Shown: positions 21,985 through 31,790, counted from the first letter of the stretch. The stretch: DNA of 64,000 bases from Saccharothrix saharensis (GCF_006716745.1 NZ_VFPP01000001.1:186001-250000); one strand, 5' to 3'. Made by a program: numbers and translations. The notes: generated by a model from the letters alone, not told the origin.

Positions 21985-22974
21985 TCACTCCGTTCCCGAT
22001 GTGTGTGCCCGCGCGCCGGCGACCGCGGGCGCCGCGCCAGGCCGTTCCGATCCACTGCCGGCGAGGGCCGCCACCGTGCGGGCGACGCCCTCCTCCAGAC
22101 CCACCCGAGGCGTCCAGCCCACCGCGTCGTGGAACGGGCCGGGGTCGATCACGTCGTGCTGGAAGTCCCGCGCGTCGGTGTCGGCGGGCGCGGGGGTGGA
22201 CACCACGGGCGCCGGCGGCAGCCCGGTGTGGTCGGCGACCGCGCGGGCGATCACGCCGAACACGTCGCGCAGCTCGCGCGCCGCCGGCGAGGCGATCGAC
22301 CAGCACCGGCCTGCCAGCGGTCCGGGCAGGTCGAGGGCGGTCAGCACGGCCGACACGGCGTCCTCGACGAACATGAAGTGCCGGCGCAGGGTGCCGTCGC
22401 CCCAGTAGGTCAGGGGCTGTCCCGCGAACGCGCGGCGCACCATGCCCACCACCGAGCCGGGCCCGGACGGGCTGTGCACGATCTCCGGCCCGAACACCAC
22501 GGGCAGCCGCAGGCCGATCCCGCGCAGCACGCCGTCCGCGTGCGCGTCCAGCAGCGCGCGTTCGGCGTCCCGCTTCTGCCGCTCGTACTCGGTGTGCGGC
22601 TCGGCGTCGCCCCGGCCCAGGTGCGACCCGGTGTAGACGCACAGCGGCCGGTCGGCGGTCGAGCGGAACGCCTCCACCACGGCCCTCATCGCGCCGACCG
22701 CGACCACCCGGCTGGCGGGGTCGTGCTCCAGGTCGCGCCAGTACCCGCCGGGCCGCACCGCGTACACCACCGCGTCCGAGCCCTCGACCGCGTCGGCGAC
22801 CGCGCCCGGCTCGGTCACGTCGGCCGTCCGCACGTCGACGTCGGCCACGGCGCCCGGACGCACCGCCGCCGGCCGCCGCGACACCAGCCGCAGCCGCACC
22901 GGCCGCGCCGCCAGGGCCTCGGCGACCGCGCCGCCCAGGAACCCCGACGCGCCCAGGACGGTGACCGTCCTCAT
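21985..22974 (-). CDS. NDP-4-keto-6-deoxyhexose 4-ketoreductase (extended SDR)
   Basis: 329 residues with an N-terminal NAD(P)-binding motif GASGFLGG (8-15) and a YxxxK pair at Tyr130/Lys134. Later segments ([27 protein letters not shown]) match the EryBIV/DnmV group of sugar C4 reductases. It would reduce the 4-keto group as the last ring modification. The ATG at 22974 overlaps the dehydratase TGA (ATGA), so the two are co-translated. The C-terminus runs about 20 residues past the fold with low-complexity Ala/Gly. The product stereochemistry at C4, which would decide between daunosamine- and ristosamine/acosamine-type sugars, cannot be read from the sequence. Confidence 0.88.
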   Translation of the reverse strand: MRTVTVLGASGFLGGAVAEALAARPVRLRLVSRRPAAVRPGAVADVDVRTADVTEPGAVADAVEGSDAVVYAVRPGGYWRDLEHDPASRVVAVGAMRAVVEAFRSTADRPLCVYTGSHLGRGDAEPHTEYERQKRDAERALLDAHADGVLRGIGLRLPVVFGPEIVHSPSGPGSVVGMVRRAFAGQPLTYWGDGTLRRHFMFVEDAVSAVLTALDLPGPLAGRCWSIASPAARELRDVFGVIARAVADHTGLPPAPVVSTPAPADTDARDFQHDVIDPGPFHDAVGWTPRVGLEEGVARTVAALAGSGSERPGAAPAVAGARAHTSGTE

Positions 22975-24401
22975 GCGCCCCCCTCGGTGGAGGACGCCAA
23001 CGCGCGCAGGCAGGCCAGCAGGCTGCGGCACTGGATGTTCACGTAGTGGCTGTGCTGCAACAGGGTCGTGAGCTGGTGCGGCGTCATCCACCGGAAGTCC
23101 GGGTGGTCGTGCAGCTCGTCGGTCTCCACGATCACGTGCCGGGTGCGGGTGTGGAAGAACCGCCCGCCCTCCTCGGACTGGATCGTGTCGAACTTGATCC
23201 GGCCCGGGTCCGCGGCCAGCACCACGTCCAGGAACGGCGGCCGGGACGCGGGCGGCGAGTCGGCGTGGTTCTCCGGCACGCACTGCACGGTCGGCGCCAG
23301 CTCGGCGACGTCGAAGATCCCCGGCTCCGCCTTCGCGTGCACCAGGACGTGCAGCACGCCTTCGACGCGGGTCACCAGGAACGCCACCAGCCCGATGCCG
23401 CGGGCGGCCAGCATCGGCTGGTTCCACCGGCCGACCTCGCGGCCGCGCGCCTCCACCAGCAGCCCGATGACGTCGAAGAACCGGGCGCTCAGGTGGGAGA
23501 CCACGTCGCCGTCGTAGCGCCACTCGGTCATCCGGTGCAGCGGCATCGGCTCGACCGTCACCTCGGTCGCGGCCCGCTGCTCGGTGATCCAGCTCAGCAG
23601 GTCGCCGATGCTGTGCAGGCCCGCGCCCTCGCCGGTCCACGAGCTGATCTGGGACCGGGTGAAGCCGTCGTAGCCGAGCAGCGGGCCCGGTGCGTTCATG
23701 TCGATGAACGGCAGGCAGGACAGCACCGACCGGGTGTCCATGTTGATCATGTCGTCCATCCCGAGCAGGTCGTTGACCTGCGCGATGGTCAACCAGTGGA
23801 AGCCGTCGACCACCTCGACGTCCTCCGTCACCTCGATGACCATGTTCCGGTTGCGCTTGCGCAGGAACCAGCTGCCCTGCTCGGACTGCCGCACGTCGGC
23901 CACCACCCGGTGCCGCGCGCGGTCCATGAAGTAGCGCAGGTAGGGGATGGCGTTGCCGCCGTGCACCCGCGTGTAGTTGCTGCGCGTGGCCTGCACGGTC
24001 GGCGAGATCTGGATGCCGCTGTAGTTGCCCGGCTCGGCCTTGAGCTGCATCAGGCAGTGCAGGACGCCGTTGATCTCCTTGACCAGGATGCCCAGGATGC
24101 CGACCTCGGGCTGCAGGATGATCGGCTGGTCCCAGTGCGGCACCAGGGCGTTCGGGATCCGCACGTCCACGCCGTGGATGGAGAAGAACTTGCCGCTCAC
24201 GTGCCGGATGGAGCCGGTGGCGTCGTCGGTGTACCAGTCGGACAACGCGCTCAGCGGCACGCGTTCGACGTTGGTGTACATGGACGTCGCCGCCTCGGCC
24301 CGCGCGGCGAGGTAGGAGTCCAGGTCGAGCACGGCCTCGTCGCGGGCCAGCGCGGACCGGGCCAGTCGGTCCGAGGTGTTCGGATTGTCCAGTGTTCGCA
24401 T
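22971..24401 (-). CDS. NDP-hexose 2,3-dehydratase
   Basis: 476 residues made of two homologous halves, as in the EryBVI/TylCVI/DnmT family. The pair of core motifs is [20 protein letters not shown] with [10 protein letters not shown] in the first half, and [20 protein letters not shown] with [10 protein letters not shown] in the second. The enzyme removes the C2 hydroxyl from TDP-4-keto-6-deoxyglucose, giving the 3,4-diketo-2,6-dideoxy intermediate. ATG 24401 is preferred; the open frame continues upstream but without similarity. 74 bp separate it from the glycosyltransferase stop. Its presence means the final sugar is 2-deoxy. Confidence 0.95.
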   Translation of the reverse strand: MRTLDNPNTSDRLARSALARDEAVLDLDSYLAARAEAATSMYTNVERVPLSALSDWYTDDATGSIRHVSGKFFSIHGVDVRIPNALVPHWDQPIILQPEVGILGILVKEINGVLHCLMQLKAEPGNYSGIQISPTVQATRSNYTRVHGGNAIPYLRYFMDRARHRVVADVRQSEQGSWFLRKRNRNMVIEVTEDVEVVDGFHWLTIAQVNDLLGMDDMINMDTRSVLSCLPFIDMNAPGPLLGYDGFTRSQISSWTGEGAGLHSIGDLLSWITEQRAATEVTVEPMPLHRMTEWRYDGDVVSHLSARFFDVIGLLVEARGREVGRWNQPMLAARGIGLVAFLVTRVEGVLHVLVHAKAEPGIFDVAELAPTVQCVPENHADSPPASRPPFLDVVLAADPGRIKFDTIQSEEGGRFFHTRTRHVIVETDELHDHPDFRWMTPHQLTTLLQHSHYVNIQCRSLLACLRALASSTEGGA

Positions 24402-24475
24402 GCCAGCGCCCCGCTTCCCACCAGGTGTGCCGGCCGGTCCTCGGGGGAGGGCCGGCCGGCTTGCGTTGCCGGCGC

Positions 24476-25618
24476 TCAGCCCGTGACGGCGAGCAGCCGC
24501 GTGAGGACCTCCGCGGGGGACGGCATCCCGTCGACCTCCGCGGCCAGCTTCCCGGCGGCGGCCCGCGCCGACGGGTCGTCCAGCAGCCTGCCGACCGCCT
24601 CGGCCACCGCGTCCGCGGCGATCTCGTGCTGCGCGATCCGGTCGCCGACGCCCGCGGCGACGACGGTGTCCGCGATGCGCTGCTCGTCCACCCACGGGTT
24701 GTGCAGCACCAGCTGCGGCACGCCCGCGCTGAACGCGTTGAGCGCCGTGCCCGCGCCCGCGTGGTGCACGATCAGGTCCACGTGCGGCAGCACCAGGTGC
24801 TGCGGCACCCACGCCTGCAGGTGCACGTTGTCCGGCAGGCCGTCGAGCGCGGCCGGGTCGACCGCGTTCCCGGTGGAGACCAGCAGGTCCACCGGCAGCC
24901 GCGCGATGCCGTCGATCGTGGCGCGCAGCGCGGTCACGTCGAACGCCTCGGTCGTGCTCAACGTGAGGTAGACCAGCGGGCGCGTGCCGTCGCGGTCGCG
25001 CACCGAGGCCGGCAGCTCGTCACCGGGCTCGCTCCACGTGGTGGGGCGCATCGGGATCCGGTCCGCGTCGGCCAGGAAGTCGGCTTCCTGCACCGAGGTC
25101 GGGCAGATGTCGACCACCGGGAGGTCCGGCCGGGTCAGTCCCAGCTCCGCGGCGACCGCGTTGGTCATCGCCTTGATCGGCGCCGAGATGGGACCCGTGA
25201 CGACGCGGCCGATGGTGTGCCGCACCGCGGGCACGCCCATCTTCTCCGCGGCCAGGCCCGCGCCCGGGTTGGCGATCTCGAACACGACCAGGTCGGCCGG
25301 GTGCCGCTCCAGGTGCGCGGTGAGGTCGGCGAACACCCGGCGCGGCTGCACGTCGCCGAACACCTTCGCGATGACGACCGGGATCTCCTCCGGCGGCACC
25401 GCGTCCGGGCGGTGGTCCGTGGCGAGCGCGAACGCCTCCGCGGGCTCCAGACCCGCCTTGATCGGCTCCAGGCCCGCCTTGCGCACCAACCCGAACATGC
25501 CCTCGCTGGTGGCGAACACGACCTCGTGGCCCGCGTCGCGGGCGGCGACGGCCAGCGGCAGCAGCGGCAGCACGTGGCCGTGGGCACCCGTGGCGGCGAA
25601 CAGCACTCGCTTCATCAT
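24476..25618 (-). CDS. Family GT1 antibiotic glycosyltransferase
   Basis: About 380 residues. The N-terminal acceptor half begins MKRVLFAATGAHGHVLPLLPLA. The C-terminal half carries the donor-binding signature (AWVPQHLVLPHVDLIVHHAGAG, then GVPQLVLHNPWVDEQ). Two adjacent ATGs (25618 and 25615) can start it; the first is ten bases from AGAGG. It is the first gene of the minus-strand sugar operon and the only glycosyltransferase in the window, so it should attach the TDP-aminosugar to the polyketide aglycone. Many aminosugar transferases (DesVII, EryCIII) need a P450-like partner, and none is seen here. The length is slightly short for the macrolide group. Confidence 0.9.
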   Translation of the reverse strand: MMKRVLFAATGAHGHVLPLLPLAVAARDAGHEVVFATSEGMFGLVRKAGLEPIKAGLEPAEAFALATDHRPDAVPPEEIPVVIAKVFGDVQPRRVFADLTAHLERHPADLVVFEIANPGAGLAAEKMGVPAVRHTIGRVVTGPISAPIKAMTNAVAAELGLTRPDLPVVDICPTSVQEADFLADADRIPMRPTTWSEPGDELPASVRDRDGTRPLVYLTLSTTEAFDVTALRATIDGIARLPVDLLVSTGNAVDPAALDGLPDNVHLQAWVPQHLVLPHVDLIVHHAGAGTALNAFSAGVPQLVLHNPWVDEQRIADTVVAAGVGDRIAQHEIAADAVAEAVGRLLDDPSARAAAGKLAAEVDGMPSPAEVLTRLLAVTG

Positions 25619-25909
25619 GGACTTGGCGACCTCTTCGACGGTGTCGGCGGTGGGGGACGTCCGGCCGGACGTCGCGAAGATCACTCGAACGGCCCTGCCC
25701 GGCCGAGGTGGCACGACCGTAGCCGGCGTGCGGAAGGCGGAGTAACCCCTAGTGATCTGCTACTTCGCCGCGGGTACACCCCTACCGGCGCGCGGCGGCA
25801 CCGGGAGAGGGCTGGTCACCGACGGCCGGCGGTGGACGACGACGGGTGCGGCGCGGCGCGGCCGGTGGTGAACTGGGACGACGTCCGACGAACCGGGTGA
25901 GGATGGAAC
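25619..25909. promoter_or_regulatory. Divergent promoter region, sugar operon / alpha-glucosidase
   Basis: 291 bp. ACCCCTAG at 25745-25752 and ACCCCTAC at 25778-25785 repeat the motif found in front of the LAL gene and the exporter/methyltransferase promoters. This region is the boundary of the biosynthetic block. The glucosidase start has GTGAGGATGGAAC just upstream. Confidence 0.5.
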
Positions 25910-27634
25910 ATGGCTCTGGAGCAGGCCGAAGCGACCCCGACCACGGCGCCGTGGTGGACCTCCGCGGTGGTGTACCAGGTGTACCCGCGCAGCTTCGCCG
26001 ACTCCGACGGTGACGGCGTGGGCGACCTCAACGGCATCACGGCGCGGCTGGACCACCTGCGGCGGTTGGGCGTCGACGTGATCTGGCTGTCCCCGGTGTA
26101 CGCCTCGCCGCAGGCCGACAACGGCTACGACATCTCGGACTACCAGGCGATCGACCCGGCGTTCGGCACGCTGGAGGACTTCGACCGGCTGCTGGCCGAG
26201 GTGCACGCGCGGGGCATGAAGCTGGTGATGGACCTGGTGGTCAACCACACCTCCGACGAGCACCCGTGGTTCGTCCGATCGCGGTCGTCGAAGGACGACC
26301 CGAAGCGGGACTGGTACTGGTGGCGCCCGCCGCGCGACGGTTTCGAGGCGGGGCAACCGGGTGCGGAACCGACGAACTGGGGTTCGTTCTTCTCGGGTCC
26401 GGCGTGGACGTTGGACGAGGCGACGGGTGAGTACTACCTGCACCTGTTCGACGTCAAGCAGCCGGACCTGAACTGGGAGAACCCCGAGGTCCGCCACGCC
26501 GTGTACGACATGATGCGGTGGTGGCTGGACCGGGGCGTGGACGGCTTCCGGATGGACGTGATCAACCTGATCTCCAAGGACCCGGACCTGCCCGACGGTG
26601 CGACGACCGGCGTCGGCGGCCTCGGCGACGGGTTCCCGCACTTCGGCACCCGCCCCGGCGTGCACGACTTCCTCCAGGAGATGCACCGGGAGGTGTTCGG
26701 GGGCCGGCCGGGGGAGTACCTGACCGTGGGGGAGATGCCGGGCGTGACGTGGGAGCAGGCCCGGTTGTTCACCGACCCGGCGCGGCGCGAGCTCGACATG
26801 GTGTTCCAGTTCGAGCACGTCTCGCTCGACCACGGGCCGGGCGGCAAGTTCGACCCGAAGCCGTTGGACCTGCGCGACCTCAAGGCGTCGCTGGGCCGGT
26901 GGCAGACCGCGTTGGGCGAAGTCGGCTGGAACAGCCTCTACTGGAACAACCACGACCAGCCGCGCGTGGTGTCCCGGTTCGGCGACGACGACCGGTACTG
27001 GCGCGAGTCGGCCACCGCGCTGGCCACCGTGCTGCACCTGCACCGCGGCACGCCCTACGTCTACCAGGGCGAAGAGCTCGGCATGACCAACGCGCCGTTC
27101 GCCGGCGTGCACGAGATGCGGGACGTCGAGTCGCTGAACCACCACCGCCTGGCCGTCGCGGCGGGCGCCGACCCCGACGAGGTGCTGCGGGGTCTGCGGG
27201 CAATGGGCCGCGACAACGCCCGCACGCCCGTGCAGTGGGACGCGAGCCCGCACGCCGGGTTCACCACCGGCGAGCCGTGGCTCGCCGTCAACCCCAACCA
27301 CACCTGGCTCAACGCCGAAGCCCAGTACGACGACCCCGACTCCGTCTTCAACCACTACCGCCGGCTCATCCGGCTGCGCCACGACCTGCCCGTGGTCGCC
27401 CTCGGCGACTTCCGCATGCTCCTTGTCGACCACCCGCACGTCTACGCCTACGAACGCACCCTGGACGGCACCCGCCTGCTCGTCGTCGCCAACCTCGGCG
27501 GCACACCGCAGACCGTCGGGATCGACCGCGGGTGGTCCGCCGCCGACGTGGTGCTGGCCAACGTCGGGGCGGCGCTGGTCTCGCCCGGTCGGGTGGACCT
27601 GCGCCCGTGGGAGGCCCTGGTGCTCACGCGCTGA
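25910..27634 (+). CDS. GH13 alpha-glucosidase / oligo-1,6-glucosidase type
   Basis: 574 residues, cytosolic (no signal peptide). Family GH13 regions are in order: DGDGVGDLNGI, DLVVNHTSDEHPWF, GFRMDVIN with the nucleophile Asp, TVGEMPG with the acid/base Glu, and NNHDQPR with the stabilising Asp. The pattern and length fit alpha-1,4/1,6-glucosidases (AglA/MalL, subfamily 31-like) that release glucose from maltose or isomaltose oligomers. It stands alone with its own promoter region. It could serve general glucan use; a role in the cluster (for instance removing a protective glucose) would usually need a secreted beta-glucosidase, so I do not suggest it. The exact linkage preference is unresolved. 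Confidence 0.9.
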   Translation: MALEQAEATPTTAPWWTSAVVYQVYPRSFADSDGDGVGDLNGITARLDHLRRLGVDVIWLSPVYASPQADNGYDISDYQAIDPAFGTLEDFDRLLAEVHARGMKLVMDLVVNHTSDEHPWFVRSRSSKDDPKRDWYWWRPPRDGFEAGQPGAEPTNWGSFFSGPAWTLDEATGEYYLHLFDVKQPDLNWENPEVRHAVYDMMRWWLDRGVDGFRMDVINLISKDPDLPDGATTGVGGLGDGFPHFGTRPGVHDFLQEMHREVFGGRPGEYLTVGEMPGVTWEQARLFTDPARRELDMVFQFEHVSLDHGPGGKFDPKPLDLRDLKASLGRWQTALGEVGWNSLYWNNHDQPRVVSRFGDDDRYWRESATALATVLHLHRGTPYVYQGEELGMTNAPFAGVHEMRDVESLNHHRLAVAAGADPDEVLRGLRAMGRDNARTPVQWDASPHAGFTTGEPWLAVNPNHTWLNAEAQYDDPDSVFNHYRRLIRLRHDLPVVALGDFRMLLVDHPHVYAYERTLDGTRLLVVANLGGTPQTVGIDRGWSAADVVLANVGAALVSPGRVDLRPWEALVLTR

Positions 27635-27928
27635 TCACCGGGGTGCGACCCCGCGACCAGGGGATTCCGGGACGGCTCACCCCGTCACCCGAGTGCCGGC
27701 GACGATCGCGGTGTGTCGCACGTTCGGGTGAATCGGAGGGTCATCGCCGATGCCCTGCGCACACCCTCGTCCCTGGCTGCGACCTGCGGGTTTCTCGCCA
27801 CATGCGGACATCATCAGTCGTTACCACCCGCGGTGGTGCCGTTGCGCGTCACCCCGGTCGGGGGATCGTTGACCGGGTTACATCGACACCGGTCGCGCCG
27901 AGCCGAGGGCCGGCAGGTGGGGGGCAGG

Positions 27929-28897
27929 GTGAGACGTGTTGCGGGGCACCTCCGGCGCGGGACTTCGAGACCTCCGCCGGGCGGGCCCAAGCGGTGGCTG
28001 AAGGCGGGCATCGCCGCCGTCGTCACCACGGGCGCGGTCGCGACCGCGATCACCGCGGTGCTGTCGGTGAAGTTGCCCTCGGACCCCGAGGACAGCGCCG
28101 CCGTGACCGCGGTGCGGGCGACGTCCCGCGTCCCGCTCGGCGAGTACGTCCGGCGGTCGGAGAACACCGTGCCGAAGAAGTTCGGCGGCGGTCGCGCCAC
28201 CTCGGCCCGCTCCGGGCCCACCGGCGGCTCGACCGCCGTGACCTCCAGCGGTAAGTCGCCACCGACCACCCGGTTCACCGGCACGTCGACCTCGTCCACC
28301 GGCCGGACGGCATCGAAAACCGTCACCGCGCCCTCCACGTCCCCCTCCACCGGGCGCCTCGATCCGGAATTCCGGCTGCCGCGCGGGCTGAGCGAGGAGG
28401 ACGTCGTGGAGCTGTCCGGGACGATCCTCCTCAGTGCCGGCGTAGACGTCCCCGGGAACGGCGCTCCGTCGGTCCGGTTGGTGCAGCGCTTCGCGCCGAT
28501 GGTGGTCGGCAACGCCGTCGACCCGCAGGGGAACCCGGCTCCGCCGCGCGCCATCGTCGACCGGGTGCTGAAGCTCCTCGGCGACTCGCGCAAGGTCGAA
28601 GGGGGGCACGAGCCGGTGGGCGTGGTGGTCAGCGCGGACGTCGAACTGGTCGGCCTGCGCGGCAAACCGGTGATGCTGACCTGGTCCATGTGGCAGACGT
28701 CCGGCGAGAGCCGCTTGCACGGTGACTGGCTGAACAGCAACCTGGCCTACCGCCTGGAGGCGCGGACGCACCGGGACACCGCGAGCGTCGACCTGTGGGT
28801 CCCCCTGCCCCACGCGACGGGTTCGTACTTCGTCCGGGTCGACCTCACCAGCGACGGTTCCCGCCTGGCGAGCGCGGAGAGCCCGCCGTTCGACTGA
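27929..28897 (+). CDS. Single-pass membrane-anchored protein of unknown function
   Basis: 322 residues from GTG 27929, which follows GGTGGGGGGCAGG; the frame is open for 72 codons above it but those have poor codon bias. A basic N-terminus leads into one hydrophobic segment (AGIAAVVTTGAVATAITAVLS, about residues 27-47). A Ser/Thr/Pro-rich stretch (about 80-130) follows, and then a folded-looking C-terminal domain (about 140-322). That domain contains SWMWQ-like and LVWVPLP-like strands and could be a beta-rich extracellular module. I do not recognise the family. The 294 bp before it hold no gene and no clear regulatory site beyond a weak GGGGT/ACCCC hairpin after the glucosidase. Confidence 0.65.
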   Translation: MRRVAGHLRRGTSRPPPGGPKRWLKAGIAAVVTTGAVATAITAVLSVKLPSDPEDSAAVTAVRATSRVPLGEYVRRSENTVPKKFGGGRATSARSGPTGGSTAVTSSGKSPPTTRFTGTSTSSTGRTASKTVTAPSTSPSTGRLDPEFRLPRGLSEEDVVELSGTILLSAGVDVPGNGAPSVRLVQRFAPMVVGNAVDPQGNPAPPRAIVDRVLKLLGDSRKVEGGHEPVGVVVSADVELVGLRGKPVMLTWSMWQTSGESRLHGDWLNSNLAYRLEARTHRDTASVDLWVPLPHATGSYFVRVDLTSDGSRLASAESPPFD

Positions 28898-28987
28898 CCG
28901 GAACACCGAGGCGTGAGCACCGCGGCGGCACGGACACCCGCACGTTCCAGCACCACCGCACCGGGTCGGCGCGATCGGTCACCGTCG

Positions 28988-29028
28988 TCGGGGGCGGTCG
29001 TCGCCACGCGTGCGACGGCCGCCCCCGA
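28988..29028. terminator. Bidirectional terminator before argS end
   Basis: A 17-bp stem (28988-29004 with 29012-29028, one wobble pair) with a seven-base loop lies between the convergent membrane-protein and argS genes. Confidence 0.8.
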
Positions 29029-29033
29029 GGCGA

Positions 29034-30806
29034 CTACATCCGTTCCGGCGCGGTGATGCCCAGCAGGCCGAGGCCGTGGCCGAGGGTGCGGGCGGTCAGG
29101 CGGCACAGGGCCAGCCGGTTGCCGCGCACCGGCTCGTCGGCCTTGAGGACGGGGCAGTGGTCGTAGAAGGCGGTGTAGGCGCGGGCCAGTTCGTACAGGT
29201 AGCCGCACAGGCGGTGCGGTTCGAGGGTGGCCGCGACCTCGGTGACGACGGCGCCGAAACCGTCGAGCACCAGCGCGAGCTCCCGCTCCGCGGGGTGCGG
29301 CGCCACGGTCGGGTCGACCGTCACGTCCGGGTCGCCCGCGAGGCGCAGGATCGAGCTGATGCGGGCGTGGGCGTACTGGAGGTACACGCCGGTGTTGCCG
29401 GTGAACGACACCATGCGGTCGACGTCGAACGCGTAGTCCTTCACCCGCGAGGTCGACAGGTCGGCGTACTTGACCGCGGCGATGCCCGCCGACTCGGCGA
29501 TCCGGTCCAGCTCGGCCGGGTCGAGGTCGGGGTTCTTCTCCTCGACGACCGCCCGCGCCCGCGACACCGCGTCGTCGAGCAGGTCCATGAGCCGGACCGT
29601 GCCACCGGACCGCGTCTTGAACGGCGTGCCGTCCGGGCCGAGGATCGTGCCGTAGGCGGCGTGCTCGGCGCCGGCGCCGTCGGTCAGCCACCCGGCGCGC
29701 CGGGCCGCCTCGAAGACCAGCTGGAAGTGCAGCGCCTGCCGCGAGTCGGTGACGTAGACCAGCCGGGTCGCCTTCAGCTCGCGCAGCCGGTAGCGGATGG
29801 TGGCCAGGTCGGTGGTGTCGTAGCCGTACCCGCCGTCGCGCTTGCGGACCATCAGGGTGACCGGCCGACCCTCCGGCCCGGTCACCTCCTGCGAGTAGAA
29901 GACGAGCGCGCCGTCGCTCTCCACCGCCAGACCGGCCTCGACCAGCTCCTCGACGGTGTCGGCCAGCATCGGGTTGTAGAACGACTCGCCGACCGAGTCC
30001 TCGGGCGTGAGCAGCACGCCGAGGCGGTCGTAGATCGCGGTGAACGACCGCTCGGACTCCGCGACGATGTCCTGCCACACCGCGACCGTCGCCGGGTCGC
30101 CCGACTGGAGGGCGACGACCCGCGACCGGGCGCGGTCGGCGAACCCGGCGTCGGCGTCGAACTCCGCCCGCGCCGCCCGGTACAGGCCGTCCAGCGCGGA
30201 CACCGCGGAGGTGCCCGCGCCGAGCTCGTCCTGGTGCCACGCGGCGTCTGGGTGCTCGTCGAGGTACTGGATCAGCATCCCGAACTGCGTGCCGAAGTCG
30301 CCCAGGTGGTTCTGCCGCAGCACGTCCGCGCCGAGGAACCCGATCACGCGCGCCAGGCTGTCGCCGATGATCGTCGTGCGCAGGTGCCCGACGTGCATCT
30401 CCTTGGCGATGTTGGGCGCCGAGTAGTCGACCACGACCTTGCGGCCCAGCTCGGGCTCGCCCACGCCGAGGCGTGGGTCGGCCAGGCGGGCGGCGACCTG
30501 CGCCCACACCGCACGGTCGGTCACCGTGACGTTGAGGAAGCCCGGCCCGGACGGTTCGACCGAGGCCAGCACCGGGTCCGCGTCGAGGTCGAGCCGGGCC
30601 ACCACGTCCGCCGCCAGGTCGCGCGGCTTCACGCCGACGCGCTTGGCCAACGCCAGCGGCGCGTTGCACTGGAAGTCCGCGCGCTCGGATCGTCGCACCA
30701 CCGGATCCGCGCCCGCCAGGTCCGCACGGACCCGGCCGATCGCCCCCGACATCGTCGTGGCGATCCGTTCCAGCAGCGACGGCACCCCTTGGTGGTGGAC
30801 ACTCAC
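29034..30806 (-). CDS. argS: Arginyl-tRNA synthetase
   Basis: 590 residues. The N-terminal Add-1 domain is followed by APNIAKEMHVGHLRTT (the class I HVGH motif at about 137) and DFGTQFG. The catalytic core contains the KMSK-equivalent loop FKTRSGG, and the C-terminal anticodon-binding helical domain ends GLLGITAPERM, a signature of bacterial ArgRS. It charges tRNA-Arg; a tRNA-Arg(ACG) gene lies at the far end of this window but not in the same unit. The GTG at 30806 is preferred over ATG 30815 because GAAGGAGG directly abuts that ATG but stands nine bases before the GTG. Actinomycetes often have a second argS, so essentiality cannot be judged here. Confidence 0.96.
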   Translation of the reverse strand: MSVHHQGVPSLLERIATTMSGAIGRVRADLAGADPVVRRSERADFQCNAPLALAKRVGVKPRDLAADVVARLDLDADPVLASVEPSGPGFLNVTVTDRAVWAQVAARLADPRLGVGEPELGRKVVVDYSAPNIAKEMHVGHLRTTIIGDSLARVIGFLGADVLRQNHLGDFGTQFGMLIQYLDEHPDAAWHQDELGAGTSAVSALDGLYRAARAEFDADAGFADRARSRVVALQSGDPATVAVWQDIVAESERSFTAIYDRLGVLLTPEDSVGESFYNPMLADTVEELVEAGLAVESDGALVFYSQEVTGPEGRPVTLMVRKRDGGYGYDTTDLATIRYRLRELKATRLVYVTDSRQALHFQLVFEAARRAGWLTDGAGAEHAAYGTILGPDGTPFKTRSGGTVRLMDLLDDAVSRARAVVEEKNPDLDPAELDRIAESAGIAAVKYADLSTSRVKDYAFDVDRMVSFTGNTGVYLQYAHARISSILRLAGDPDVTVDPTVAPHPAERELALVLDGFGAVVTEVAATLEPHRLCGYLYELARAYTAFYDHCPVLKADEPVRGNRLALCRLTARTLGHGLGLLGITAPERM

Positions 30807-30920
30807 CTGGCACATCCTCCTTCGTCGGAGAGGCGATTGTTCCAGGCCGCGCCGGTGTCGCCCGCCCAGGGTCGGCGGCCGTCCGGCGGTGCGGTCCACA
30901 GTGGACGTCGGGTCGACCGC

Positions 30921-31790
30921 TCAGCCGAGTTCGGCCAGCCGTCGGGCGGCCGGTGCGACCACGCCGTCGATCCAGCGGGCGAGGTCGCCGTCCGGCGAGC
31001 GCAGGACGACCGTGTCGATGCCCGGTTCCGCGTAGCGGGCCAGGGCCGCGGTGAGCCCGTCCGCGTCGTCGGGGAGGTGGCCGAGCGGCACCACGGTCTT
31101 GCGGATGGCGTCGTGGTCGCGGCCGACGTCGTCGCAGTGCCGGCGCAGCACGTCGAGCTTGTGCGGCACCTCGTCGGCGGACGGCAGCAGCAGGTTGCAG
31201 GCGTCGGCGTAGCGGGCGACCAGCCGCAGGGTCTTCCGCTCGCCGTTGCCGCCGATCATGATCTCCGGGTGCGGCGCGCTCACCGGCGCGGGCACGCACA
31301 GCGTCTCGGCCAGGCGGTAGTGCTCGCCCTCGAACGGCCCGTCGTCGGTCGGGTCCCACATCCGCAGGCAGATCCGCAGCGTTTCCTCCAGCCGTTCGAA
31401 GCGCTCGCCCAGCGGCGGGAACGGCACGCCCAACCCGCGGTGCTCGCGCTCGTACCAGGCCGCGCCGAGACCCAGCGTCGCGCGGCCGCCCGACACCACG
31501 TCCAGCGTGGTGACGATCTTGGCCAGCAGGCCGGGGTGGCGGTAGGTGACACCCGTGACGAGCGCGCCGAGCCGGACGGTCGACGTGTGCGCCGCCAGGA
31601 ACCCGAGCGTGGTGTACGCCTCCAGCATGGGGTCCTCGGCCGCGTCGTTGTGCTCCATCTGGAAGTAGTGGTCCATGACCGACAGCCACCCGAGCCCGCC
31701 CGCCTCGGCGGCCGCGCACGCCGCGGCGAGGTCGCCGCCGAGCCGTGCCGCACCCTGGTTGAACCGGTTGATGTGCACACCCAGTCGCAC
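30921..31790 (-). CDS. LLM-class (F420-dependent type) oxidoreductase
   Basis: 289 residues from GTG 31790, placed six bases after CGGAG; a GTG 12 codons upstream is also open. TIM-barrel luciferase-like signatures are VRLGALVTGVTYRHPGLLAK, then TLDVVSGGRATLGLGAAWYEREH, and IMIGGNGERKTLRLVARYAD. These match the F420-dependent LLM family common in actinobacteria. The substrate is unknown. It follows the MDR reductase at 31858-32898 on the same strand after 67 bp, so co-expression of two reductases is possible. Confidence 0.85.
   Translation of the reverse strand: MRLGVHINRFNQGAARLGGDLAAACAAAEAGGLGWLSVMDHYFQMEHNDAAEDPMLEAYTTLGFLAAHTSTVRLGALVTGVTYRHPGLLAKIVTTLDVVSGGRATLGLGAAWYEREHRGLGVPFPPLGERFERLEETLRICLRMWDPTDDGPFEGEHYRLAETLCVPAPVSAPHPEIMIGGNGERKTLRLVARYADACNLLLPSADEVPHKLDVLRRHCDDVGRDHDAIRKTVVPLGHLPDDADGLTAALARYAEPGIDTVVLRSPDGDLARWIDGVVAPAARRLAELG

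Noticed and set aside
25910..27634. Alpha-glucosidase as part of a self-resistance (glucosylated prodrug) system
   Set aside because: It is GH13 and cytosolic, while macrolide reactivation uses secreted GH3 beta-glucosidases; there is no second glycosyltransferase.
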